Source: Dehalococcoidia bacterium
Lineage (GTDB): Bacteria; Chloroflexota; Dehalococcoidia; Lucifugimonadales; GCA-2717565
Length of the DNA: 39,184 nucleotides
NCBI GenBank assembly: GCA_009692865.1
Contig: SHYH01000010.1
Location: 1 to 39,184 of the forward strand
Reading direction: 5' to 3'
Shown here: positions 1 through 8,132 of the stretch, piece by piece
Position numbering within the stretch: the stretch's first letter is position 1
Layout of the letters: each line of letters opens with the position of its first letter
The notes under the pieces: model-generated
Database searches by the model: none
What the model saw: the letters and a program-made list of their open reading frames with translations, nothing else
What the model was told of the DNA's origin: nothing
Position numbers and translations under genes: made by a program

Positions 1-1
1 G

Positions 2-94
2 GAGTTCGCCATCTTCGAGGGCATTGAACACTCCCTCCAGCTTGGCAACGATGAGAGGAAAGGATTGCTCTGTCGCACGGGAACCTTATCATGA
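2..94 (+). CDS. C-terminal fragment of an unidentified gene cut by the window edge
   Basis: A reading frame open from the left edge ends at TGA 92-94 and would encode about 30 residues (ending GLLCRTGTLS). Third codon positions are GC-rich, as in neighbouring genes. The opposite strand also reads as plausible protein over the same bases (PLIVAKLEGVFNALEDGEL), with no clear start, so the coding strand is not certain. I do not recognise the protein and there is too little to assign a family. Confidence 0.3.
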   Translation, partial: EFAIFEGIEHSLQLGNDERKGLLCRTGTLS

Positions 95-420
95 AAGGAG
101 GCCATTGGGAAGCTGATCCTTCCTGTTGGTCGGGGGCCGTGGGTGCTTGTAACACCTGCGGCTCCATTTGTTTATGGAACAAGTGTACTACTCCTATCTG
201 GGAAAGTCAAGGGAAAATGACGAAAGAAGACTACTAATTAGCTAGGAGTTTCAACGAGAGGGAACTAGGCAGGTGCGAAGTGGCGGCGGTAGTCATTTCA
301 AAGAACTGAGTAGAGATGACTTACGTAATGGCTTATGTGCAAGAGTCTATTTTAGGGAGAGGGCATAGGGTGAGGGTCAACGTAGGGGCAATTCATGAAT
401 TGCCCCTACGTCTTGAAACT
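95..420. other. Intergenic region of about 330 bp
   Basis: No convincing gene. A 48-codon Cys/Trp-rich frame at 91-237 has no ribosome-binding site of its own and is not supported. The right end holds a copy of the GGGAGAGGGC-type repeat (about 356-376) and a perfect 30-bp palindrome (381-410) just past the stop of the MFS gene. Confidence 0.6.
381..410. repeat. Perfect 30-bp palindrome
   Basis: The arm CGTAGGGGCAATTCA is followed directly by its exact reverse complement. It lies 11 bp beyond the stop codon of the minus-strand MFS gene and would form a hairpin in the 3' end of that transcript. There is no T-tract, so a role as an intrinsic terminator is only possible. A sister element with the same GTAGGG...CCCTAC ends but a different core is at 25225-25252. 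Confidence 0.8.
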
Positions 421-1752
421 CTAGCGAGCTTGCACCACCGGGGCCTGAGACCCCCCAACTGGGCTGGGGGTGGGCGCCTCAAGCTCGGCGGTGAGACGGC
501 GCAGCGCGGGAAATGCCACCACTACCCCAACGAGCAGGACCACGCCGAGAACCCCCGAAGCGGCCAGGGCGCGGGTAGGCCCGATCACCTCAGCCAACCA
601 CCCCAGGAGGAACATCCCCAGGGTTCCAGTGCCCATCACGATGAATCGAATTCCCATCACCCTTCCCCGGAGATGGGGTGGTGGCGCTATGTTGACCAGG
701 GTGAAGTTGGTCGTCGCGAAGATCTGCTGGAGGAACCCCAGGGCAAGGGAGAGGGTCAGGGAGAGAGCGAAGAGGGTCGAGTAGGCGAAGGCTATGACCC
801 CCAGCCCGAACCCAAGGCCTCCCGCTATCATGAGCCACTGAAGCTGTCGGGGCTTGCTGTACACGGCCACCACCAGGGAGCCGGCGATGGCTCCAGCTCC
901 GCCCACGCCTGCCAGCTGGCCCAGACCCTCGGGCCCGGCGTGCAGAATGTCTCGGGCAAAGACTGGCATGAGCGTCATGTAGGGCATGCCGAAGAGGGCG
1001 AACACCAGGCCCACCATGAACAGCCCTATCAATAGGCGGCTTGCCTTCACGTAGGCCATGCCCTCCGCCAGGCTTTTCACCACTGAGGCCTGGGGCATGC
1101 CATTACTCCTCTGCAGAGGAAGGCGCAAGCGGGCCAGCAGCCCCAGGGCCGGCGCCGCCAAGACAGTAGCCGCCAGGAAGGCCCACCCCATCTGATCGGG
1201 GTTGATTTTCAGTGCGTAGCCCGCCACAAAGGGGCCCACCAGTGAAGCCGTGCTGAAGATGGTGGTGAACAGGGCCACCGCACTGGGTGCTTCGGCGACG
1301 CCCACCAGGTCCGGCACCGTGGCGGCTCGGGTGGGCATGGCCAGGGCGAAGGTGGCGCCGGAAAGGACCGAGAGAGCGAACAGGTGCCACACCGCAAGGA
1401 GGTCTGCAAAGAGGAGGGCAGTAAGGAGGACCAGGGCGAAAAGGTTCACCGCTTCACCCACCATCAGAATCATCTTGCGGTTGAGCCTGTCGGCGATGAC
1501 ACCCCCAAAGGGCGGCAGGACCGCCATGGGGAGCATGGAGACGCCCTGGACGGCCGTGAGCATGAAGGGCGAGTTGGTCAGTTGAAGAACCAGCCACCCG
1601 CGGGCGATCATCACCATGAAGAAGGACACCATGGAGATGAGGGAGGCCAACCACAGGAGGCGGAACTGGGTGTAGGAGAAGGCCCGCAGAGCGCCGCCAT
1701 TGGCGCCGTTCCTCTGTGGTTTGCCGTTAGCTATGGTAGTCTGTAACCCCAT
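421..1752 (-). CDS. MFS transporter (MFS_3 / EntS-like exporter)
   Basis: A 443-residue integral membrane protein with about 12 hydrophobic segments, the usual MFS size. The cytoplasmic loop between helices 2 and 3 reads GGVIADRLNRK, the classic MFS motif (GxxxDRxxRR/K). The sequence resembles the MFS_3 branch, which includes the enterobactin exporter EntS and macrolide exporters, so proton-driven export of a small molecule is the likely role. The substrate cannot be read from sequence. The start is ATG 1752; the first 25 residues are polar and cytoplasmic. The gene stands alone and is divergent from the J-protein gene. Family assignment is firm, function is inferred. Confidence 0.85.
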   Translation of the reverse strand: MGLQTTIANGKPQRNGANGGALRAFSYTQFRLLWLASLISMVSFFMVMIARGWLVLQLTNSPFMLTAVQGVSMLPMAVLPPFGGVIADRLNRKMILMVGEAVNLFALVLLTALLFADLLAVWHLFALSVLSGATFALAMPTRAATVPDLVGVAEAPSAVALFTTIFSTASLVGPFVAGYALKINPDQMGWAFLAATVLAAPALGLLARLRLPLQRSNGMPQASVVKSLAEGMAYVKASRLLIGLFMVGLVFALFGMPYMTLMPVFARDILHAGPEGLGQLAGVGGAGAIAGSLVVAVYSKPRQLQWLMIAGGLGFGLGVIAFAYSTLFALSLTLSLALGFLQQIFATTNFTLVNIAPPPHLRGRVMGIRFIVMGTGTLGMFLLGWLAEVIGPTRALAASGVLGVVLLVGVVVAFPALRRLTAELEAPTPSPVGGSQAPVVQAR

Positions 1753-1954
1753 ACCGATTTACCTCTCCACCGTCTGCGCGTCGCGTTCCATGAGAACCCT
1801 GCCTGCCAGGCTCTCCACCCTGCTCGAAACTCCCATCCCCCAGGCTGAAGAGGGCCTTGAAATGACCTCTTGGCACCATTTGAACAATTGTATGGGCAAT
1901 GAGAAGAATGCACAAGGCGCTCCCTGCCCATGAGAGTCCCTCTCTATGAATGGA

Positions 1955-1975
1955 CTTGATACGATCTGTATCAAC
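1955..1975. promoter_or_regulatory. HAIR-like inverted repeat, candidate HspR operator
   Basis: The sequence is CTTGATA, seven bases, TATCAAC; the inner arms TTGATAC/GTATCAA are perfect. The known HspR operator (HAIR) is CTTGAGT-N7-ACTCAAG. The match in arm length, spacer length and the CTTGA/TCAA core is close. It sits about 28 bp upstream of the -35 box of the J-protein/HspR operon, so HspR made from this operon could repress it. Binding is inferred. Confidence 0.6.
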
Positions 1976-2002
1976 TAACATCGAATATTTCGACGTAGTG
2001 AC

Positions 2003-2031
2003 TTGACTGATAGCCTGTAAGGAACTATGAT
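2003..2031 (+). promoter_or_regulatory. Sigma-70 type promoter for the J-protein/hspR operon
   Basis: TTGACT (2003-2008), a 17-bp spacer, and TATGAT (2026-2031): five of six matches in each box. Transcription would begin near 2038, about 20 bases before the ATG at 2059. This argues against the upstream in-frame TTG at 2041 as start. Confidence 0.75.
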
Positions 2032-2058
2032 AAGAGCTTATTGGGTGGGTTGAAGGAC

Positions 2059-2955
2059 ATGGCAAAAGACTACTACGCCCTTCTGGGAATCAAGAGAGAC
2101 GCCTCGGACAAGGATATCCGGCAGGCCTATCGGCGCATGGCCCGCCAGCACCACCCGGACGTCAACCGGGGTGACCCCTTGGCCTCTGACCGGTTCAAGG
2201 AGATCAACGAGGCGTATCAGGTCATCTCCGACCCCGAGACGCGCCGAAAGTACGACCGGTACGGGGAGAACTGGAAGTTCGCCGATCGCATGGCCAAGGA
2301 CGAGACCGCCTTCCGCCGTGGGCCCTCCGCCGGGACATCCACCAGGGGGCGGCGTAGCCTCTTTGAGGATCTTTCCGATGTCGGCGGCGCTGCGCCCTCG
2401 GACCTGGGGGACGTACTGGGCGACTTCTTTAGCCGGCGTGGCGCACCTCGTTCCCAGGCCATGGAGCACCCTGTGGAGGTGAGCCTGGAGGAGGCCTATC
2501 TCGGCACGGCCCGCGTGGTGACCCTCACCAACCCCGATGGCTCCACGCGTCGGCTTGAGGTGAAGGTGTCCCCCGGGGTGGACACGGGCTCCAAGGTGCG
2601 GGTGGCCCTGGATGGTCGGCGGGGGAGTGAGCTGTACCTGAACATGACAGTCCAGCCCCACCCCACTTTCCAGCGAAAGGGTAATGACCTCTCCACCGAG
2701 GTGACGGTTCCCCTCTACGACGCTCTCTTGGGCGGCCAAGTTCAGGTCCCCACTCTCAAGGGCCGCGTGCTGCTGACCATACCCCCGGAGACTCAGAACG
2801 GCCGGGTCTTTCGCTTGGCGGGCCAGGGGATGCCCGTGTTGGGCCAACCCGATGGCAAGGGTGACCTGCTGGTGACGGTCAAGGTGGATCTTCCCCAGGG
2901 GTTGACCGTAGATGAGGCGGATCTGGTGCGTCGTCTGAAGGCGCTCCGGCCCTAG
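2059..2955 (+). CDS. DnaJ-family J-domain co-chaperone without zinc finger (CbpA-type)
   Basis: 298 residues. The N-terminal J domain (about 1-70) contains the HPD motif at residues 32-34, which stimulates the ATPase of DnaK. A linker (about 75-135) follows, then two C-terminal substrate-binding beta domains (about 138-290). The CxxCxGxG zinc-finger repeats of true DnaJ are absent, placing it with CbpA/DnaJ type II proteins. I chose ATG 2059 (MAKDYYALLG) over the in-frame TTG 2041 because the J domain starts there and the promoter lies just upstream. It delivers unfolded clients to DnaK, which is not in this window. It is followed 14 bp later by an HspR-type repressor, so heat-shock control is likely. 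Confidence 0.9.
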   Translation: MAKDYYALLGIKRDASDKDIRQAYRRMARQHHPDVNRGDPLASDRFKEINEAYQVISDPETRRKYDRYGENWKFADRMAKDETAFRRGPSAGTSTRGRRSLFEDLSDVGGAAPSDLGDVLGDFFSRRGAPRSQAMEHPVEVSLEEAYLGTARVVTLTNPDGSTRRLEVKVSPGVDTGSKVRVALDGRRGSELYLNMTVQPHPTFQRKGNDLSTEVTVPLYDALLGGQVQVPTLKGRVLLTIPPETQNGRVFRLAGQGMPVLGQPDGKGDLLVTVKVDLPQGLTVDEADLVRRLKALRP

Positions 2956-2969
2956 CGAGGGTGAACGGC

Positions 2970-3326
2970 ATGGTGGGGAACGAGCTGGACGACGAACCTT
3001 GCTACGTCATCAGCGTGGCGGCCAAGCTGGTGGGGGTCCACACCCAGACCCTGCGCTACTACGAACGGGCAGGCCTCGTCGGGCCCTCACGCTCCAAGGG
3101 TAACCTGCGCCTCTATTCGCCCCGGGACGTCAGGCGCATACGCCTCATCAAAAGCCTAACCAACGATCTGGGGGTGAACCTGGCAGGGGTGGAGGTCATC
3201 CTTCGCCTCTTGGGCCGGATGGACGAGATGGAATCCAAGCTGCAAGGGCTGGTGCAGGAGCTGGAGCTTCGCCCCCGTGCCCTTCCCGCCCGGAGATCCC
3301 GGCACCCCGCGACGCCTACCTCCTGA
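2970..3326 (+). CDS. hspR: HspR-type MerR-family heat-shock repressor
   Basis: 118 residues. A winged-helix MerR DNA-binding domain (about 12-80) reads YVISVAAKLVGVHTQTLRYYERAGL, then a wing with LRLYSPRDVRRI, then NLAGVEVIL, which is the HspR signature rather than that of metal-sensing MerR. A coiled-coil segment (about 83-100) should mediate dimerisation; the tail is basic. There is no cysteine cluster for metal binding. The start is ATG 2970 with GAGGG eight bases upstream; an in-frame GTG at 2961 is less likely. HspR represses chaperone operons and uses DnaK as co-repressor in actinobacteria. Here it is cotranscribed with a J-protein and has a candidate operator upstream, implying autoregulation. 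Confidence 0.82.
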   Translation: MVGNELDDEPCYVISVAAKLVGVHTQTLRYYERAGLVGPSRSKGNLRLYSPRDVRRIRLIKSLTNDLGVNLAGVEVILRLLGRMDEMESKLQGLVQELELRPRALPARRSRHPATPTS

Positions 3327-3332
3327 TAGGAT

Positions 3333-3556
3333 GCTGAAAAGGGGAGGGGGCTCGCCCACACCCACGCTGACGATAGCCAGCACCGGGAAGCGTCGGTGCA
3401 GGCCGTAGGCTCCGTATCCCCGCATCGAGGTCGAAGACACTCGACTTGTGCCATATTCGGCATCACGGATTGGTGGCACGCCCTGCTGATATGGGTATGG
3501 GGGTGTCCCCCATGTCTAAAACACCCCCCCGACATGTCGGGGAAGAGGGTGAGGGG
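3333..3556. repeat. Dispersed hairpin-rich repeat, copy A (divergent)
   Basis: Begins GCTGAAAAGGGGAG as in the complete copy at 25301-25430. It contains the hairpin ATGGGGG-TGT-CCCCCAT (3497-3513) and the palindrome CCCCGACATGTCGGGG (3527-3542), followed by GGGTGAGGGGGCAG. The middle is unrelated to the other copies and the usual TTTTCATCA end is missing, so this may be an old or composite copy. Confidence 0.55.
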
Positions 3557-3609
3557 GCAGCTGATGCCCCGCCGCGCCATAATCGAAATAATTGGATGCC
3601 GTCCTTATT

Positions 3610-3639
3610 TTGACACTCGGCGACGGAATATGGTATCTT
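3610..3639 (+). promoter_or_regulatory. Promoter for the PIN-TRAM/ispD/ispF/cysS operon
   Basis: Consensus TTGACA (3610-3615), an 18-bp spacer and TATCTT (3634-3639). It is the only promoter-like pair seen before the tightly packed four-gene block. Confidence 0.5.
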
Positions 3640-3755
3640 CATAGGAAGGGGTACTGTCCATCAAGGGGTGAGCGTGCGGTGTGACTGGTTGGAAGCAGCA
3701 AAAGCTAACGCACTCCTCAACTCTTGGGGCTGGTTAACGAGAGTGAGGTAAAGCG

Positions 3756-4826
3756 GTGGTGGGGAATGACGTAAGAGTCGATTGGGCCTCTCGGGTAGTG
3801 GGCGGCTTGGTGTTGGCTGTGGGGGGCTGGCTGGCCAGCACCCTGGTGAAACCCGAAGCCTTCCCTGGACCTTGGCTGAGCATCGGGCTGGCTGGCGTCG
3901 GCCTCTTCCTGGGGTTCCTGGTGGCTCCCTACGTCTCGGTCCGCCCTTTGTGGAGGGGCTGGCAGTATCTGGTAAGCCTTCCCCTTCCCTCCCTGCTGGT
4001 GCTCATTGGCGGGCTTCTGCTCGGCCTCCTGGCAGGAGCGCTGGTGTCCATTCCCCTGGCGCGGCTGCCAGGCCTCTATGGGACCCTGGTCCCCCTCGCC
4101 ATCACCATACTGCTTGCGGTGTTCGGCGCTGCCCTGGGCGTGTCCAAGGAGGAGGAGATTCGGGGGCTTTTCCCTGAGACCCGCTTGCCTGCTCCCGATG
4201 CGGGATCGGGCCGGGATCAGATGATCGTGCTCGATACCAGCGCCATCATAGATGGCAGGATTGCCGACATTAGCCAGACAGGGTTCCTGCGGGGCACCAT
4301 GATCATCCCGCGCTTCGTTTTGGACGAGCTTCGCCACGTCGCTGACTCCAACGATGCTCTCCGGCGCAATCGTGGCCGCAGGGGCCTGGAGATGCTCAAC
4401 AAGCTTCGGAAGGAGAGCCTCGTCCCCATCCAGGTGTTGGACGTGGACATGCGGGATGGGATGGAGGTGGACAGCAAGCTGGTGAGCCTCGCCAAGTCCC
4501 TCAACGCCCCCATCGTCACCACGGACTTCAACCTGAACCGGGTGGCCGAGCTGCAGGGCGTCAAGGCCCTGAACATCAACGAGCTGGCTAACTCCCTCAA
4601 ACCCGTGGTGATCCCCGGTGAGGGCATGATGGTGCAGGTCATCCAGGAGGGCCGAGAGCCCGGTCAGGGCGTGGGCTTTCTGGACGACGGGACCATGGTG
4701 GTGGTGGAGGGCGGCAAGCGGTACCTCAATAGCCATGTGGACGTGAACATCACCCGCGTGCTTCAGACGGCCGCGGGGCGCATCATCTTTGCCCAGCCCA
4801 AGGAGGGGACGAGGAACGGGCGGTGA
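3756..4826 (+). CDS. Membrane PIN-TRAM domain protein (YacL-like putative RNase)
   Basis: 356 residues. Four hydrophobic segments occupy about residues 12-130. A PIN domain follows (about 155-280), starting MIVLDTSAIIDGRI with the first catalytic acid Asp160; further acids lie in the LDELR and TTDFNLN segments typical of the fold. A C-terminal TRAM domain (about 285-350) contains GEGMMVQVIQEG and ends in a beta-rich stretch. PIN-TRAM proteins of the YacL/TTHA0540 type are membrane-anchored putative metal-dependent ribonucleases; their target is not established. GTG 3756 has GAGG about nine bases upstream. The stop overlaps the ispD start by four bases. Location beside ispD and ispF is common in Gram-positive bacteria and Thermus relatives. 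Confidence 0.88.
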   Translation: MVGNDVRVDWASRVVGGLVLAVGGWLASTLVKPEAFPGPWLSIGLAGVGLFLGFLVAPYVSVRPLWRGWQYLVSLPLPSLLVLIGGLLLGLLAGALVSIPLARLPGLYGTLVPLAITILLAVFGAALGVSKEEEIRGLFPETRLPAPDAGSGRDQMIVLDTSAIIDGRIADISQTGFLRGTMIIPRFVLDELRHVADSNDALRRNRGRRGLEMLNKLRKESLVPIQVLDVDMRDGMEVDSKLVSLAKSLNAPIVTTDFNLNRVAELQGVKALNINELANSLKPVVIPGEGMMVQVIQEGREPGQGVGFLDDGTMVVVEGGKRYLNSHVDVNITRVLQTAAGRIIFAQPKEGTRNGR

Positions 4827-5554
4827 CCCCTCCGTCGGCCCAGGAGCAGGTGGGCGCCATCCTTCTGGCGGCGGGCCAAGGCCGCCGGATGGAGGGCCTC
4901 GATAAGCTCTTCACCCCCCTGTTGGGCAAGCCTCTTCTCTTTCATTCCCTGCACGTCCTCCAGACTTCGCCCCTCGTTCACGCCATCGTCTTGGTGCTCA
5001 GCGATGATCACCTGGCCCAAGGCCACGCCCTCCTGGACCAGTATGGATGGGGCAAGGTGCGAACCGTGTGTGTCGGAGGCGACCGCCGCCAGGATTCCGT
5101 CAGGATCGGCCTGGAGCACCTGCTCCCTGTGGAGTGGGTTGTCGTCCACGACGGCGCCCGCCCCTGCCTGAACGAGGACCTCTTGTGGCAGGGCCTGGAG
5201 GCATCCCGGGAGACGGGCGCCGCGGTCCCTGTGGTTGTGCCCAAAGACACCGTCAAAGAGGTGGACGACCTCGGCTTCGTCACGCGCACCCTACCACGAG
5301 AGCGCCTGGGGCTGGCGCAGACCCCCCAGGTGTTCCGGAGTGAGCTGCTTCTGGCGGCCCATCGGGCCGTCACCGCCACGGTGACCGATGACGCGGCCAT
5401 GGTGGCGATGCTAGGCCACCGTATGAAGGCCTTCCCCGGCTCCTACGCCAACATCAAGGTCACCACTCCCGAGGACATGGCCCTGGCGGAAGCCCTCCTG
5501 GCCCGTGCCGGAGCCCAACCCGAGGCTCGGACTTCCACCCGCAGGCCGTCGTGA
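4823..5554 (+). CDS. ispD: 2-C-methyl-D-erythritol 4-phosphate cytidylyltransferase
   Basis: 243 residues. IspD condenses CTP with methylerythritol 4-phosphate to give CDP-ME in the non-mevalonate isoprenoid pathway. The nucleotide-binding motif LAAGQGRRM with downstream Lys is near residues 14-28. VVVHDGARP, QTPQVF and the late ITTPEDM-like segment (KVTTPEDMALAE) are all family signatures. Length is normal. GTG 4823 overlaps the upstream stop (GTGA), indicating translational coupling, and the gene ends overlapping the ispF start. Confidence 0.96.
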   Translation: MTPPSAQEQVGAILLAAGQGRRMEGLDKLFTPLLGKPLLFHSLHVLQTSPLVHAIVLVLSDDHLAQGHALLDQYGWGKVRTVCVGGDRRQDSVRIGLEHLLPVEWVVVHDGARPCLNEDLLWQGLEASRETGAAVPVVVPKDTVKEVDDLGFVTRTLPRERLGLAQTPQVFRSELLLAAHRAVTATVTDDAAMVAMLGHRMKAFPGSYANIKVTTPEDMALAEALLARAGAQPEARTSTRRPS

Positions 5555-6042
5555 TGCGCGTTGGCATCGGCTACGACGTCCACCCCCTGGTCCCGGGCCG
5601 TCCCCTGGTCCTGGGTGGTGTGACCGTCCCCTACCCCCAGGGGCTCTTGGGCCACAGCGATGGCGACGCCCTCATCCACGCCATCGTTGACGGCCTCCTG
5701 GGCGCGGCGGCTCTGGGAGACATCGGCCAGCACTTCCCCTCCTCCGACCCTCGCTATCGTGGCATCTCCAGCCTCTGGCTCCTTGACGAAACCCGTGGGC
5801 TCCTGGAGGCCCGTCGTTGGCGGGTCACAGGGGTGGATGCTACAATAGTCGCCGAGCGTCCGCTCCTGAGCCCCTTCATTCCAACGATGCGAGAGCGCCT
5901 GGCGGAGACCCTGCGGCTTCCCCTGGATCGAGTCAGCGTCAAGGCCACCACCACCAACGGGCTGGGCTTTATCGGCAGGGGCGAGGGCATCGCGGCCCAG
6001 GCGGTGGCCACCCTTGAGGAGTTCAACGATGCGGGTTTTTGA
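5554..6042 (+). CDS. ispF: 2-C-methyl-D-erythritol 2,4-cyclodiphosphate synthase
   Basis: 162 residues, the normal size for this trimeric enzyme, which cyclises CDP-ME 2-phosphate to MEcPP with loss of CMP. Zinc ligands Asp8 and His10 (YDVHP) and His42 (ALIHA) are visible, with the GHSDGD loop and the SVKATTTNGLGFIGRGEGIAAQA C-terminal signature in place. ATG 5554 overlaps the ispD TGA by one base; an in-frame GTG lies immediately before it. The intermediate enzyme IspE is not in the window. The 3' end overlaps cysS by 14 bp. Confidence 0.96.
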   Translation: MRVGIGYDVHPLVPGRPLVLGGVTVPYPQGLLGHSDGDALIHAIVDGLLGAAALGDIGQHFPSSDPRYRGISSLWLLDETRGLLEARRWRVTGVDATIVAERPLLSPFIPTMRERLAETLRLPLDRVSVKATTTNGLGFIGRGEGIAAQAVATLEEFNDAGF

Positions 6043-7396
6043 TACCCTGACGGGCGAGAAGAAGCCCCTTGTGGACTCCGGGGCCGAGCTGAAGATGTAC
6101 GCCTGCGGCATCACCCCCTACGATGCGTCCCACCTGGGCCACGCCTTGAGCGCCATTGTCTTCGACGTCATTCGCCGGTACCTGGAGTTCCGTGGCTTTC
6201 GGGTGCGCTACGTCCAGAACTTCACCGACATTGACGACAAGATCATCCAGCGCGCCCAGCGTGAGGGGGTCTCCACGGGGGAGATCGCCGAGCGTTACAT
6301 CCAGCAGTACCTCCAGGAGATGGAGGAGCTGAACGTGCGGCGCGCCCACGCCTACCCTCGCCCCACCCAGGAGATTCCCCGCATCCTTCAGATCATCCAG
6401 GTGCTCGTGGACAAGGGCTACGCCTACAGCGCCGACGGCGATGTGTACTTTCGGGTGGAGCGGACTGAGGACTACGGCAAGCTGAGCCACCGCTCCCAGG
6501 AGGGCCTCGACACCGTTGCCCGGGTGGAGCGCACCTCCTCCAAGGAGCGCCCTATGGACTTCGCCCTGTGGAAGGGCGCCAAGCCTGGAGAGCCCTTCTG
6601 GGACAGCCCCTGGGGCCCCGGCAGGCCTGGGTGGCACATCGAGTGCAGCGCTATGTGCCTGGGCTACCTTGGCGAGACGGTGGACCTCCACGGCGGCGGG
6701 CGGGACCTCATCTTCCCCCACCACGAGAACGAGATCGCCCAGACCGAGGCCTACACCGGCGTCAAGCCGTCAGCCAGCTTCTGGGTCCACAACGGCCTTC
6801 TCCAAATGGGCGAGGAGAAGATGAGCAAGTCCCTGGGGAACCTCATCACCGTTCGTCAAGCTCTGGATAGCTACTCCGCCGACGCCATTCGCCTCTTCTT
6901 CCTCTCCTCCCACTACCGAAGCCCCCTGGCCTACAGCGAGGGGGGCCTGGCCGCCCAGGAGCGGGCGTTGGAGCGCCTTCGCCGCGCCGCCGAACCCGCG
7001 CCCGCAGCCACGGGCGCCGCCCTGGACCCCCTGCCCTTCCGCGAGCGGTTCCTCACGGCCATGGACGACGACTTCAACACCCCCCAGGCCCTGGGGGTGC
7101 TCTTTGACCTGGCGCGGGAGATCAACCGTGGGAGGGAGGAGGGGCTGGACGTGGAGCCGGCGCGGGGCGCCCTTCTGGATCTGGCCGGTGTGTTGGGCCT
7201 CACCCTTCATGGCGAGGTCGAGGCCCGCGTGACGGCCTCCCGCCCCTTGATTGATCTGCTGGTCCAGGTGCGTGAAGAGCTGCGCGCCGCCCGCCAGTTC
7301 GCCCTGGGTGACCGTATCCGTGACCGCCTCAAAGAGCTGGGCATTGACTTGGAGGACACCCCCGAGGGAACCAAGTGGCGCAGCCGCGTTCCCTGA
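6029..7396 (+). CDS. cysS: Cysteinyl-tRNA synthetase
   Basis: 455 residues. A class I synthetase that charges tRNA-Cys. The HIGH-type motif is HLGH (residues 35-38) and KMSKS is at 264-268. Zinc-coordinating residues for cysteine discrimination are visible: Cys in YACGITPYD, Cys in IECSAMCLG, and the HHENEIAQ histidines. The C-terminal helical DALR-like domain (about 320-455) binds the tRNA. ATG 6029 has GAGGAG seven bases upstream, inside the end of ispF. It is the last gene of the four-gene overlapping operon; the adjacency of ispD/ispF and cysS is common in Gram-positive-type genomes. Confidence 0.97.
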   Translation: MRVFDTLTGEKKPLVDSGAELKMYACGITPYDASHLGHALSAIVFDVIRRYLEFRGFRVRYVQNFTDIDDKIIQRAQREGVSTGEIAERYIQQYLQEMEELNVRRAHAYPRPTQEIPRILQIIQVLVDKGYAYSADGDVYFRVERTEDYGKLSHRSQEGLDTVARVERTSSKERPMDFALWKGAKPGEPFWDSPWGPGRPGWHIECSAMCLGYLGETVDLHGGGRDLIFPHHENEIAQTEAYTGVKPSASFWVHNGLLQMGEEKMSKSLGNLITVRQALDSYSADAIRLFFLSSHYRSPLAYSEGGLAAQERALERLRRAAEPAPAATGAALDPLPFRERFLTAMDDDFNTPQALGVLFDLAREINRGREEGLDVEPARGALLDLAGVLGLTLHGEVEARVTASRPLIDLLVQVREELRAARQFALGDRIRDRLKELGIDLEDTPEGTKWRSRVP

Positions 7397-7499
7397 TTCG
7401 TATGGCCCCCTCCCCGAACCCTCACCCTTCCTGTTCTTCGGCCACAAGGGTTGGTGGCTGGTGACTCGTCAGGCTATTAGGGCGTCATTTGGGGGTGCA

Positions 7500-7588
7500 G
7501 GGGGCGAAGCCCCCGCCGGGGGTATGGGGGTGTCCCCCATAGCTAAAACCTCCCCCTTCCTGGAAGGAAGGGGGCAAGGGGGATGGTT
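7500..7588. repeat. Dispersed hairpin-rich repeat, copy B
   Basis: Three ordered modules shared with the other copies: GGGGGC-GAA-GCCCCC (7500-7514), ATGGGGG-TGT-CCCCCAT (7524-7540), and a CCCCCTTCC/GGAAGGAAGGGGG hairpin (7552-7574), then CAAGGGGGATGGTTGAA. The final TTTTCATCA end is missing. It occupies most of the gap between cysS and the TPR lipoprotein gene. Confidence 0.75.
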
Positions 7589-7607
7589 GAAGTTGAAAGG
7601 GGCTTGG

Positions 7608-8132
7608 ATGGGAAGATCCCGCTGGCTGGTGATGTTGTTCCTCGTTCTGGCTATCTCAGCCTGTGGTGGCTCACGCGGGGCCGTGGAGCATAACAACACG
7701 GGGTTCCAACTTGAGGGCCAGGGGCTCTTCGGAGAGGCAATAGCTGAATATGACGAGGCCATCCGCCTGAAGCCAGACTACGCTGAAGCCTATAGCAACC
7801 GAGGCGAAGCCTATCGTAACCTGGCGCAGTACGAGCGGGCCATCCAAGACCTCGACAAGGCCATAGGCCTGGACCCGAAGTATGCTGTAGCCTATAGCAA
7901 TCGGGGCGCAGCCTATGATAGCCAGGGCCAGTTCGAGCGGGCCATCCAAGACTACGACAAGGCCCTAAGCCTCGACCTGAAGTATGCTCTAGCCTATGGC
8001 AACCGGGCCGTGGCCTACGCCTTTGTGGGCAAGGTTGCAGAGGCCCGGCAAGACATCGAGCGAGCGGTAGGACTGGGGTATGATCGGGCACGTCTGGAGC
8101 AAGCGGTGGAGGTGGCAAAGCAGAAGCGCTAG
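7608..8132 (+). CDS. TPR-repeat lipoprotein
   Basis: 174 residues. The N-terminus is a type II signal peptide: basic MGRSR, hydrophobic LVMLFLVLA, then the lipobox ISAC near residue 19, so the mature protein should be lipid-anchored on the outside of the membrane. The rest is four consecutive 34-residue tetratricopeptide repeats (about 27-160), each ending in patterns such as AIRLKPDYAEAYSNRG. TPRs mediate protein-protein contacts; the partner is unknown. ATG 7608 has AAAGGGG six bases upstream. The gene follows a repeat element and is not obviously part of the cysS operon. Confidence 0.85.
   Translation: MGRSRWLVMLFLVLAISACGGSRGAVEHNNTGFQLEGQGLFGEAIAEYDEAIRLKPDYAEAYSNRGEAYRNLAQYERAIQDLDKAIGLDPKYAVAYSNRGAAYDSQGQFERAIQDYDKALSLDLKYALAYGNRAVAYAFVGKVAEARQDIERAVGLGYDRARLEQAVEVAKQKR

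Larger units (their letters stand above)
1753..2058. promoter_or_regulatory. Divergent intergenic region upstream of the heat-shock pair
   Basis: About 300 bp between the divergent MFS and J-protein genes. The left two thirds show nothing recognisable. The right third carries an HspR-operator-like inverted repeat (1955-1975) and a strong sigma-70 type promoter (2003-2031) directed at the J-protein gene. Confidence 0.6.
3327..3755. other. Intergenic region of about 430 bp with repeat and promoter
   Basis: No gene found. The left half is a copy of the dispersed MITE-like repeat family (3333-3556). The right half carries a promoter-like pair (3610-3639) and a leader of roughly 110 bases before the PIN-TRAM gene. 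I did not recognise a riboswitch in that leader. Confidence 0.6.

Noticed and set aside
91-237. A 48-codon plus-strand frame rich in Cys and Trp
   Set aside because: No ribosome-binding site of its own, unnatural composition, and it starts inside the end of another possible coding fragment.
316-1035. Long plus-strand frame opposite the MFS gene
   Set aside because: It is the antisense shadow of a clear membrane transporter; its product is a His/Gly/Glu-rich mixture with no family features.
2038-2847. Long minus-strand frame opposite the J-protein gene
   Set aside because: Antisense artefact of high-GC codons; the opposite strand has a full J domain and HPD motif.
3640-3755. Possible riboswitch in the leader of the PIN-TRAM gene
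   Set aside because: The leader is long enough, but I could not match conserved cores or pairing of any known class.
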